Shown: positions 1 through 5,708, numbered from the stretch's first letter. The stretch is DNA of 8,349 bases from Chloroflexota bacterium (GCA_963169135.1 CAUJEQ010000290.1:1-8349), one strand, 5' to 3'. Notes: generated from the letters alone by a model not told the origin. Program-made: numbers and translations.

Positions 1-820
1 CCGCCAGTTGCCGCAACTGTGCCTCCACCTCCGCCTCGTCTCCGATAATAGCGATGTCGGCCGGGCCAGGGGCGCCCTCGACATCAAGCACCGACCGGTA
101 CGACGGCAGCGTCCCGTAAGCTGCGAAGACCTTCGCTGCCGCCTCCCTGGCTTCGGCGGTCTTGCCGGTAACCGCGACGGGGAAGCCGGCGACGATCCGC
201 GGGGAAGGGCGTCCAGCCGCCGTAGCCGCCGCACGGATCAGGGGTATCGCGGTCTCCCGGAGGTATTTCGGTCCGCCCATCCAGGTCGCGGTCCCGTCGG
301 CCATGGCGCCGGCAAGTTTCAGCATCTGCGGGCCGAGAGCCGCCACGATCAGCGGAGGCTTCGTCGCACCCGGCACTGAGACACGCGCCATGACGCGGTA
401 CTCTTCGCCCCGGAACGCCACCGGCCCCCCTTCAAGCAGCGGCGCGAGCACCGAGAGGTACTCCCGCATGTGACGCACTGGCTTCGAGTAGTCCAGCCCC
501 AGCATGTTCTCGATGACGACCTTGTGGCTCAACCCTATCCCAAGCGTGAAACGCCCGCTAGTTGCCGCCGAAGCCGTCAGGGCCTGCTGCGCCAGCGCCA
601 CCGGGTGACGAGGGTACGTCGGTACAACGAACGTCCCCAGCTCGATCGAGCTCGTCACGCGGCCCGCCAGGGCGATGAGCGTGATGGCGTCATAGCTGAA
701 GGTGTTCACCGCCCACGCGGCATCGAACCCCGCTGCCTCCGCCCGTTGGAACGTCGTGAGCGTCTGGTCGAGATCCCCGATGTCTCCGGCCGCCAGTCCG
801 ATCTCCAGCCCGATTCTCAT
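1..820 (-). CDS. F420-dependent LLM-class oxidoreductase (3' end beyond the window)
   Basis: Luciferase-like monooxygenase (LLM) family protein, predicted to be a soluble TIM-barrel enzyme using the deazaflavin coenzyme F420; the substrate is unknown. From ATG at 820 the frame stays open for 273 codons to the window edge, so only a short C-terminal tail is probably missing. The protein starts MRIGLEIG (strand beta-1), then RAEAAGFDAAW (26-36), ELGTFVVPTYPRHPVALAQQA (60-80, with the PRHP signature), LGIGLSH (93-99), HMREYLSVLAPLL (117-129) and ADGTATWMGGP (174-184). From memory, these blocks match the MSMEG_4879-type F420 subfamily (TIGR03564) closely. A good Shine-Dalgarno (GGGAGG on the minus strand at 835-830, nine bases from ATG) supports the start. 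It is transcribed divergently from the alpha/beta hydrolase across a 90-base gap. Family call is firm; F420 rather than FMN use is inferred from subfamily resemblance. Confidence 0.9.
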   Translation of the reverse strand, partial: MRIGLEIGLAAGDIGDLDQTLTTFQRAEAAGFDAAWAVNTFSYDAITLIALAGRVTSSIELGTFVVPTYPRHPVALAQQALTASAATSGRFTLGIGLSHKVVIENMLGLDYSKPVRHMREYLSVLAPLLEGGPVAFRGEEYRVMARVSVPGATKPPLIVAALGPQMLKLAGAMADGTATWMGGPKYLRETAIPLIRAAATAAGRPSPRIVAGFPVAVTGKTAEAREAAAKVFAAYGTLPSYRSVLDVEGAPGPADIAIIGDEAEVEAQLRQLA

Positions 821-829
821 CGTCCCTTG

Positions 830-859
830 CCTCCCGCGCGATGTGCGAAGCACAGGCTA
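830..859 (-). promoter_or_regulatory. Putative promoter -10 and ribosome binding site of the LLM oxidoreductase gene
   Basis: On the minus strand TAGCCT (859-854) could be a -10 box, giving a leader of about 27 bases. GGGAGG (835-830) lies nine bases before the ATG at 820 and is the best Shine-Dalgarno I found in the window. No good -35 box is visible, so the ribosome binding site is far better supported than the -10. Confidence 0.4.
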
Positions 860-898
860 CGCTGGCCTATCCGAACGCGAAAAGCCGCCCCGGCGCGG

Positions 899-913
899 TA
901 CACTGGGCCCATG
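899..913 (+). promoter_or_regulatory. Leaderless promoter of the alpha/beta hydrolase gene (TACACT -10)
   Basis: TACACT at 899-904 is followed by exactly six bases (GGGCCC) and then the ATG at 911. Bacterial transcription normally starts about seven bases after the -10 box, so the message should begin at or next to the A of the start codon. There is no Shine-Dalgarno. The -35 region is weak. The same layout recurs before the FmdB-type gene. Confidence 0.6.
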
Positions 914-1687
914 CCGTACGCCAGGGTGAATGCTGCCGAGCTCTACTACGAACAGCACGGCCGCGGGTCCGACCTTGTCTTTCTCCATGGTGCGGGCGGC
1001 AACCATCTCAGCTGGTGGCAGCAGCTGGCGGAGTTCTCCCGCTCCTACCGCTGCACTACGTTCGACGCCAGGGGCTGGGGCCTCTCCCGGGGCGACATGG
1101 CCGTCGGACGCTGGTCCCTCGGCACGGACCTCGTCGCCCTCCTCGAACACCTCGGCATCGAGAGCGCGCACGTCGTCGCCCAGTCGATGGGTGGGCGCGC
1201 GGTCGCCGGGCTGGCGCGCCTGGCGCCGAAGCGCGTGCGTTCGCTTGTGCTCTGCGGTACCACGGCGGGGGCGACCAATGACCGCGTCCGCGATCTCCAG
1301 GACGAACTGCGAGACGAGCGAGGCGACGGCGGCCTCCGCGAACACGCCCTGGCGCCGGACTTCGAATCCGAGAACCCCAGCCTCGCGTTCCTCTACCGCC
1401 AGATCAACGCGCTCAACCCGGCTCGCCCGCGCGGCATGCTCGGCAGGCCGCCGCCGACCTACCGCGGCAGCACGCACGGGCTTATCGCCAGCCTCGGCGT
1501 TCCGGTCCTTTACCTCGTCGGCGAGCACGACCTGATCACATCCCCGGAGATGATCCGCGAAGCGCAGGGGCTCATCCCCGGCGCAGCCTTCCACCAGGTG
1601 GATGCCGCCGGGCACTCGTGCTACTTCGAGCGCGCGGCTGAATGGAACCGGGTCGTAGGCGAATTTCTCGCCCGGGTCGATGGTTAA
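911..1687 (+). CDS. Alpha/beta hydrolase
   Basis: A 258-residue soluble alpha/beta hydrolase fold protein, the usual length for a single-domain member. The N-terminus (ARVNAAELYYEQHG) leads into the oxyanion strand and loop LVFLHGAGGN (22-31) and FDARGWGLS (51-59). The nucleophile elbow is AQSMGG (90-95) with Ser92; the acid is Asp207 in GEHDLITS; the base is His235 in AAGHSCYFE. The full Ser-Asp-His triad is present, so it should be active. The substrate (ester, lactone, epoxide or C-C bond) cannot be read from the sequence. A residue segment at about 125-185 acts as the variable cap region. The open frame extends upstream to 470, but that extension is antisense to the oxidoreductase gene and unlike the family; ATG 911, at the family N-terminus and just after a -10 box, is clearly the start. 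It is divergent from the F420 oxidoreductase. Confidence 0.9.
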   Translation: MPYARVNAAELYYEQHGRGSDLVFLHGAGGNHLSWWQQLAEFSRSYRCTTFDARGWGLSRGDMAVGRWSLGTDLVALLEHLGIESAHVVAQSMGGRAVAGLARLAPKRVRSLVLCGTTAGATNDRVRDLQDELRDERGDGGLREHALAPDFESENPSLAFLYRQINALNPARPRGMLGRPPPTYRGSTHGLIASLGVPVLYLVGEHDLITSPEMIREAQGLIPGAAFHQVDAAGHSCYFERAAEWNRVVGEFLARVDG

Positions 1688-1694
1688 TGTGTGG

Positions 1695-1724
1695 TTGCCA
1701 GTAGGGAAACGCCGGGGTTATCGT
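1695..1724 (+). promoter_or_regulatory. Possible promoter upstream of the small ORF at 1734
   Basis: TTGCCA (1695-1700) resembles a -35 box, and TATCGT (1719-1724), 18 bases further on, a poor -10 box. Transcription would start near 1731, giving a nearly leaderless message for the ATG at 1734. The -35 match is good and the -10 match is weak. Confidence 0.25.
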
Positions 1725-1733
1725 CTACTTCCT

Positions 1734-1988
1734 ATGTCATGGATGTTCCGCTGGCTGTCGGCGATCCTGTCACACTTGCCTTTCCGGGGTGACGGTGAAG
1801 CCGGATGGGTAGAGCCCTCGAACGCGGTAACGCGAGCCGTCCTCGGCGGTGTGCCGCTCGGCCTTTCCATCACTGAGGCCGGCCCCACCCACCAGCCGGC
1901 TCCCGTTGTCGAGCTCCCGCAGCGCTCACAACCGGCAACCCGCACGGCCCAGCGCACTCGCCGCCGCCGCGCAAGCCGCGCTGCCTGA
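1734..1988 (+). CDS. Doubtful small hypothetical protein (84 residues)
   Basis: This is the only candidate gene in the stretch of about 330 bases between the hydrolase and the FmdB-type gene. The product starts with an aromatic/hydrophobic segment (MSWMFRWLSAILSHLPF). A middle portion (VTRAVLGGVPLGLSITEAGP) follows, then a Pro/Gln-rich and finally strongly basic tail with RRRR. I recognise no family. In favour: the ORF fills the gap between the neighbours, ends 15 bases before the next promoter, has a possible promoter, and its third codon positions are moderately GC-rich (about 70% by a hand count). Against: an ORF lies on the opposite strand too (1718-1957), the tail looks like low-complexity GC-rich translation, and there is no Shine-Dalgarno. 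The start could also be at 1680, overlapping the hydrolase gene. It may simply be a spacer or a decayed gene. Confidence 0.3.
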   Translation: MSWMFRWLSAILSHLPFRGDGEAGWVEPSNAVTRAVLGGVPLGLSITEAGPTHQPAPVVELPQRSQPATRTAQRTRRRRASRAA

Positions 1989-2003
1989 TGCGCCCCGTCC
2001 CGC

Positions 2004-2018
2004 TATACTCGGCCCATG
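2004..2018 (+). promoter_or_regulatory. Leaderless promoter of the FmdB-type gene (TATACT -10)
   Basis: TATACT (2004-2009), a near-consensus -10 box, is followed by six bases (CGGCCC) and ATG at 2016. This spacing places the transcription start at the start codon, and no Shine-Dalgarno is present. The weak -35 candidate is CTGCCT at 1981-1986. The 15-base block is almost identical to the one at 899-913. Confidence 0.6.
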
Positions 2019-2237
2019 GCCATCTACGAGTATTACTGCCCCACCTGCCGTGAGAAGTTCGAAGAACGCCGCCCCATGGCCGAAGCCTCCGTCGCGGCCA
2101 GCTGCAAAAAGGGCCATCGCGCTGAACGCACGATTTCGGCCTTCGCCATGACCCGCAGCGGTGGTGATGTCGCGCTCGCCGAGATGCCTGCCGGCGGCGG
2201 TTGCTGTGGTGGCGGCGGCTGCGCCTGCGCGAACTAA
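2016..2237 (+). CDS. FmdB-type zinc ribbon protein
   Basis: A 73-residue protein of the FmdB family of small zinc ribbon proteins (CxxC-CxxC ribbon). The name comes from a putative regulator of formamidase genes, but the true role is unsettled for most members. The start MAIYEYYCPTC is the family hallmark, with Cys8 and Cys11 as the first metal-binding knuckle, followed by the usual F-E-x-R pattern (FEERRPM, 15-21). The second knuckle is altered: where most members have a second Cys pair, this one has Cys30 and then His34 (CKKGH), so any site would be Cys3His. The tail is Gly/Cys-rich with four Cys (63, 64, 69, 71), and such Gly/Cys-rich tails occur in many FmdB proteins. The gene sits alone behind its own leaderless promoter. 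Its stop TAA overlaps the stop of the convergent membrane protein gene. Confidence 0.88.
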   Translation: MAIYEYYCPTCREKFEERRPMAEASVAASCKKGHRAERTISAFAMTRSGGDVALAEMPAGGGCCGGGGCACAN

Positions 2238-2977
2238 GACTCGACGGCCCGCGGCTCCACCGCCGTGCTCGGAACCGGCCGGCCCGCGCCCGTCTTGTCC
2301 CGGGCGAAAACCAGGTACGCCAGGCTCACCACCACCACCAGCGTGACTTCCGCCAGCGTTAGCCCGGCGACGATGAAGGTCGCCTCCTGCCAGAACTCCT
2401 CCGGAAACATCTGGATGAGACGGTCCGTGTCGGGATCAAGCCGCCACAAGTCGTTCCGGAACGCGATTTCGTGGAATGTGGTCCACGCTTGGTCGAACCC
2501 GGTCAGCGCGAACGCTCCGACCACGCCCACCACCGCGACCCCGAACCCGACGCCCGCCAGCGATAGCCTCGCCAGGCTGGCCACCGACCGCTCGCCGGTC
2601 CAGAGGACAGCACAGGCCACATAGGCGAGCACGATCGCCAGGGAGACCTCGTTGAGCCGGTAAACCGCTCGGATCAGCGTTTTCACATCGCGAATATGAT
2701 CCGTCTCTTTCGCGTTGAAGAGCGACGTTTCCTGGCCGTCCGCCGTCACGAGGATACGCAGAGTTTCCGCGTCGTCCTCGAAGTACTCGATGATCTCCTC
2801 ACCCGCACGGTCCAGGTCCGAAAGGGGCAGGCCGGTGCGCCCGCTGGAATCGAACTCGCGGAAGCCGTGCTCGTAGTACCCGATGTCGCTCGCGAGAAAA
2901 CGCACGTTGGCCGTGACCAGGAAAACCGGCAGGGCGACGACGAACAAGGCGGCTGCGAGGCGAGAGACGATGAGCAT
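2234..2977 (-). CDS. DUF1461 / TIGR01906 family integral membrane protein
   Basis: A 247-residue membrane protein of unknown function. Four hydrophobic helices are visible at about 3-23, 111-127, 139-160 and 200-226. A large acidic loop of about 87 residues lies between helices 1 and 2, and a second loop between 3 and 4; both probably face outside, with the termini inside. Family hallmarks are LFNAKETDHIRDVK (86-99) and the block from FHEIAFRNDLW (168-178) through DPDTD (181-185) to MFPEEFW (190-196), which match DUF1461 as I remember it. The frame is open upstream to 3181, but that extension has no family resemblance and enters the neighbouring gene. ATG 2977, just before the first helix, is the likely start, though it has no Shine-Dalgarno. 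The gene is divergent from the acyl-CoA synthetase-like gene and convergent with the FmdB-type gene. Function unknown. Confidence 0.82.
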   Translation of the reverse strand: MLIVSRLAAALFVVALPVFLVTANVRFLASDIGYYEHGFREFDSSGRTGLPLSDLDRAGEEIIEYFEDDAETLRILVTADGQETSLFNAKETDHIRDVKTLIRAVYRLNEVSLAIVLAYVACAVLWTGERSVASLARLSLAGVGFGVAVVGVVGAFALTGFDQAWTTFHEIAFRNDLWRLDPDTDRLIQMFPEEFWQEATFIVAGLTLAEVTLVVVVSLAYLVFARDKTGAGRPVPSTAVEPRAVES

Positions 2978-3011
2978 GGGCGCGCTGCGGACACGGGGGT
3001 TCGCGAGGGCG

Positions 3012-3040
3012 ATCGTGGCCCGGCATCTGCCGTGGGTCAA
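3012..3040 (-). promoter_or_regulatory. Possible promoter of the DUF1461 gene
   Basis: On the minus strand TTGACC (3040-3035), a five-of-six match to the -35 consensus, is followed after 17 bases by CACGAT (3017-3012), a weak -10. Transcription would start near 3005, about 28 bases before the ATG at 2977. The -35 and spacing are good; the -10 is poor. Confidence 0.35.
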
Positions 3041-3072
3041 CCGGACGGCCAGACTCAGAGGCCGGGCTCTGG

Positions 3073-3078
3073 TAAACT
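3073..3078 (+). promoter_or_regulatory. Putative -10 box (TAAACT) of the acyl-CoA synthetase-like gene
   Basis: TAAACT fits the TANACT pattern shared with the boxes at 899, 2004 and 4597, and like the 2004 box is followed by CGG. It predicts a transcription start near 3085 and a leader of about 52 bases. No clear -35 box is visible. Confidence 0.45.
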
Positions 3079-3085
3079 CGGAACT

Positions 3086-3101
3086 CCCGGCCACGGCCGG
3101 G
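3086..3101 (+). promoter_or_regulatory. GC-rich hairpin at the predicted 5' end of the mRNA
   Basis: A perfect inverted repeat, CCCGGCC (3086-3092) and GGCCGGG (3095-3101), is separated by AC; as RNA it would probably fold with six pairs and a four-base loop. It begins at the transcription start predicted from the -10 at 3073 and ends 35 bases before the ATG. It could protect the 5' end or be a protein-binding site. In GC-rich DNA such repeats also arise by chance. Confidence 0.35.
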
Positions 3102-3124
3102 TCTTCGTGCGCCATGAACCTCCT

Positions 3125-3128
3125 GGAG
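3125..3128 (+). promoter_or_regulatory. Ribosome binding site deciding the start at 3137
   Basis: GGAG lies eight bases before the ATG at 3137. It supports this start over the long upstream in-frame extension and over the out-of-frame ATG at 3114, which opens only a short reading frame ending at 3140. Confidence 0.5.
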
Positions 3129-3136
3129 ACGCGACT

Positions 3137-4570
3137 ATGACCGCCCCCGCTCAAGCCCCCGAACTCGACTTCGTCTTCCACCCGCGCTCAATCGCGATCG
3201 CGGGCGTCTCGGCCAAGGAATCGGCCACCTTCGGGGGAGGGGGGTTCGTTTCGTCGCTCCAGGAGATCGGCTTCCGCGGCCCTATCTATCTCATCCATCC
3301 CACCGCCCCCGCCATTCGCGGTATCAAGTGCTACCCGACGATGCGCGACATCCCGGATGACGTCGACTACGTCATTTCCTCGGTCAACGCTCGTTTCGTC
3401 CCCCAGTTGCTTGAAGACTGCATCGCGAATGGCGTGCGTGTGCTCCACCTGTTCACGGCCGGGTTCACCGAGACCGGCGATGCCGAGCGCGCCAGGATGG
3501 AGCAGGCGGTGATCGCCCGTGCGCGCGAAGCCGGCATCCGCCTCATCGGCCCCAACTGCATGGGCCTCTACGTCCCCGAAGCACGGCTCGCCATGATGAA
3601 CGGCCAGACACCCGAGGAAGGTCCCGTCGGGATGGTCTCCCAGTCCGGGATGAACGCCGGCGAATTCATTCGGTATGCCATCCCCCGGGGTATCCGCTGC
3701 TCAAAGGTCATCAGCTTCGGCAACGGCGCCGACCTTAAAGCGGCCGACTTTTTCGACTACCTTGCGGATGACCCGAAGACCGAAATCATCGTGGCCTACC
3801 TCGAAGGCATCCAGGACGGCCCCCGGCTGGCACAGGCGATCCGCAAGGCCGGCCAGCGCAAGCCGGTCGCGATCCTGAAGAGCGGCCGGACCGAAGCCGG
3901 TTCCCGGGCTGCGAACTCCCACACGGCTTCGCTCGCTGGCTCCCTCCAGATCTTCGACGCCCTCTGCAAGCAGGCGGGCGCCCTTCGCGTCGAAAGCATG
4001 GAGGAGCTGGTCGACATGGCCGTCACCTTCCGCTTCGTGAAGCGCCTGAGCGGCCCCAACGTCGTCGTGGTCGGAGGTGGCGGCGGCGCCAGCGTTCTCG
4101 CAGCCGATGACCTGGCCGCCGCCGGCCTGAATCTTCCCCCGCTGCTGCCTGAAACCCAGGCCGACCTCGCCAAGATCACGCACGAGGCCGGGACGAGCAT
4201 TCGGAACCCGATCGACACAACCAGCCTCTGGGAGGACAAGGGCTTCGAGGCCACCCTCATGCCCTGCGCCCAGGCCTCGAACATCGATGTGCTTCTCTAC
4301 CACACAAGCTTTGGCTCCGGCCCGGGGGCGCGCCAGGTCGGCCTCCGCGATCGGATGAGGCGGCAGGCAGAAACGCTCGCCCGCATCCAGGAGCAATCCG
4401 GCAAGCCAGTCGTCATTTGCATTCGCCCCTCGGTAACCTCCGACGCCTTCGAGCAGTCCGAGGAGTTCCAGGACCTCTGCTGGCGAGCCGGCCTCGCGAC
4501 GTATCCGAGCATCGCGCGTGCGGGCGTTGCGCTTGGCAACCTCCTGGAGTGGCAGCGCCTGCGCGAATGA
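3137..4570 (+). CDS. CoA-binding ADP-forming acyl-CoA synthetase (ACD) alpha-type protein
   Basis: A 477-residue cytoplasmic protein of the NDP-forming acyl-CoA synthetase superfamily, which interconverts acyl-CoA, ADP and phosphate with acid, CoA and ATP. The N-terminal CoA-binding Rossmann domain (about 10-140) has FHPRSIAIAGVS (14-25) and ends at RLIGPNCMG (135-143). The first succinyl-CoA ligase-like domain (about 160-295) has GMVSQSG (165-171), SFGNGADL (193-200), YLEGI with Glu223, and SHTASLAG (261-268), whose His262 matches the phosphohistidine of this superfamily. The second ligase-like domain (about 305-470) has VVVVGGGGGASVLAAD (309-324) and RNPIDTT (356-362). There is no ATP-grasp (beta) domain, so it corresponds to an alpha subunit and would need a partner encoded elsewhere; none is in view. 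The frame is open back to 2696, but ATG 3137 has GGAG eight bases upstream and fits the family N-terminus. Acyl substrate unknown. Confidence 0.88.
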   Translation: MTAPAQAPELDFVFHPRSIAIAGVSAKESATFGGGGFVSSLQEIGFRGPIYLIHPTAPAIRGIKCYPTMRDIPDDVDYVISSVNARFVPQLLEDCIANGVRVLHLFTAGFTETGDAERARMEQAVIARAREAGIRLIGPNCMGLYVPEARLAMMNGQTPEEGPVGMVSQSGMNAGEFIRYAIPRGIRCSKVISFGNGADLKAADFFDYLADDPKTEIIVAYLEGIQDGPRLAQAIRKAGQRKPVAILKSGRTEAGSRAANSHTASLAGSLQIFDALCKQAGALRVESMEELVDMAVTFRFVKRLSGPNVVVVGGGGGASVLAADDLAAAGLNLPPLLPETQADLAKITHEAGTSIRNPIDTTSLWEDKGFEATLMPCAQASNIDVLLYHTSFGSGPGARQVGLRDRMRRQAETLARIQEQSGKPVVICIRPSVTSDAFEQSEEFQDLCWRAGLATYPSIARAGVALGNLLEWQRLRE

Positions 4571-4588
4571 GCCTTTCCTTATCCCTGG

Positions 4589-4613
4589 AAAGTTGATAGA
4601 CTCAGTCAACTTT
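4589..4613 (+). promoter_or_regulatory. hemA promoter embedded in a palindrome (candidate operator)
   Basis: AAAGTTGA (4589-4596) and TCAACTTT (4606-4613) form a perfect 8-base inverted repeat around a 9-base centre. A TAGACT -10 box (4597-4602) lies in the centre, and a second, nested palindrome GACT-C-AGTC spans 4599-4607. The right arm directly abuts the hemA ATG. A repressor bound here would cover the -10 box and the transcription start (about 4609). I cannot name the regulator. The message would have a leader of only about five bases and no Shine-Dalgarno. Confidence 0.5.
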
Positions 4614-5708
4614 ATGGCTGTGCCCGAGTCGCTCGCTGATTTCCGTTGCTGCGCCTGGCGCACTGTTTCGTTCCGGGCGGCCGAGATGGCTGCTGCCCGG
4701 GCCGAAGTCGAAGGCGCGCACCCCGAAGACGCGATCGTCATGAGCTGCCAGCGCCTGGAAGCCTACGGCTTCGCGGAGTGTGACTGCGGTGCACCGGAGC
4801 ACTTGCTCGGACCTGCGGCGCTCCATCGCCTGGCCTCCGTAGCGGCCGGCCTCGACTCCGTCGTGCTTGGCGAGGACCAGATCATGGGTCAGGTGCGGAG
4901 CGCGTTCGCGGCCGTCTCGCCCCCGCTCCGAAGTGCCGGCGACCTCGCCATTGGCGCGGCCCGCGCTCTCCGGTCCGAGACTCGCTTCGACAGCCATGCG
5001 GGGCACCTGCTCGACCGCGCGTTGCGCCTCTCCGCAGTCGACCCGGGCCCCGGCACGTTGCTCGTGCTCGGCACCGGAGCGATGGGCCGCCTTATCGCGG
5101 CGCGCGGGCAGGAACTGGGCTTCGAGGTCGTCGTTGCCGGGCGCCGCCAGCCTTCCCAAAGCTTCCCCTGGCGCTTTGTCGAACTCGGCGCCGCCATCGA
5201 ACTTCGCCGGGTCGATGTCCTGGCTGGCTGCCTCGGGTCCGGGGCTGGCGAGATCGCGCTCCGCGTTCTCCCTCAGGCAAGGCTGGTCATCGACCTCGGT
5301 ACACCCCGCAACTTCGTCGAGCCGGAGGGACCGGGTCTCGTGACCATCGCCGACCTCCTGGCGAGCGAGGAGCGGCTCGCACACAGCCGGGCCCGCCGTA
5401 CGGAGCTTGGCGCCCGCCTTGCCACGTTCCTCGACGAGCGACTGGATCACGCGAGCACCGATAGTCGTTCGGCCATTGGCAGGCTCCGGTTCGAGGTCGA
5501 ATCTATCCGCCGGCGCGAGATGGCTCGCATCCGGCGCCTCCACCCGGAACTTCCCCCTGAATTGCTCGATACCATCACGCGCTCGTTGATCGACCAGGTC
5601 TTCCACGGCCCTACGGCGAAACTTCGTGCGGGCGGCAATCCCGTGCTGGCACTTCAGGTGGCGGAACTCTTCGGGCAACCGGCGGAACAGCCCCTTAACG
5701 AGCGTTGA
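4614..5708 (+). CDS. hemA: Glutamyl-tRNA reductase (divergent)
   Basis: Glutamyl-tRNA reductase makes glutamate-1-semialdehyde from Glu-tRNA with NADPH, the first committed step of tetrapyrrole synthesis by the C5 route. The 364-residue product is shorter than the usual 400-450. The catalytic block is MSCQRLEAY (43-51), with the nucleophile at Cys45 and the conserved Arg47 and Glu49; most relatives read STCNRTE. His71 with VAAGLDSVVLGEDQIMGQV (76-94) is the strongest signature, followed by RSETR (120-124). The NADPH-binding domain starts at LLVLGTGAMGRLIA (149-162) and includes VIDLGTPRNFVEP (225-237). The helical dimerisation domain fills about 240-364. The N-terminus lacks the usual HKTAP-type motif (here CCAWRTVSFRAAEM, 12-25), so it is a divergent member. 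The ATG at 4614 sits right behind a promoter; the frame is open to 4518 but that would overlap the upstream gene. No other heme gene is in the window. Confidence 0.88.
   Translation: MAVPESLADFRCCAWRTVSFRAAEMAAARAEVEGAHPEDAIVMSCQRLEAYGFAECDCGAPEHLLGPAALHRLASVAAGLDSVVLGEDQIMGQVRSAFAAVSPPLRSAGDLAIGAARALRSETRFDSHAGHLLDRALRLSAVDPGPGTLLVLGTGAMGRLIAARGQELGFEVVVAGRRQPSQSFPWRFVELGAAIELRRVDVLAGCLGSGAGEIALRVLPQARLVIDLGTPRNFVEPEGPGLVTIADLLASEERLAHSRARRTELGARLATFLDERLDHASTDSRSAIGRLRFEVESIRRREMARIRRLHPELPPELLDTITRSLIDQVFHGPTAKLRAGGNPVLALQVAELFGQPAEQPLNER

Noticed and set aside
470..910. 147-codon N-terminal extension of the alpha/beta hydrolase frame
   Set aside because: It is antisense to the LLM oxidoreductase, Arg/Pro-rich, and precedes the family N-terminus; a -10 box sits directly before ATG 911.
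857..1615. 252-codon open frame on the minus strand opposite the alpha/beta hydrolase
   Set aside because: The plus strand carries a complete Ser-Asp-His triad in the correct order and spacing; the antisense product shows no fold signature.
1718..1957. 79-codon minus-strand ORF opposite the small ORF at 1734
   Set aside because: It has no promoter, Shine-Dalgarno or recognisable motif, and would end within the hydrolase-proximal spacer. It is weaker than the already doubtful plus-strand ORF.
2696..3136. 147-codon N-terminal extension of the acyl-CoA synthetase-like frame
   Set aside because: It is antisense to the DUF1461 gene and unlike the CoA-binding domain N-terminus; ATG 3137 has a ribosome binding site.
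2978..3181. 68-codon N-terminal extension of the DUF1461 frame
   Set aside because: It has no family similarity, would put the first membrane helix far inside the protein, and overlaps the start of the divergent gene.
3701..4741. 346-codon open frame on the minus strand opposite the acyl-CoA synthetase-like gene
   Set aside because: It is antisense to a well-supported domain architecture, spans the intergenic region and the hemA start, and has no recognisable motif.
4602..5678. 358-codon open frame on the minus strand opposite hemA
   Set aside because: It mirrors hemA, whose catalytic and GLDSVVLGEDQI motifs are unmistakable. The antisense product has biased, family-free composition typical of GC-rich shadow frames.
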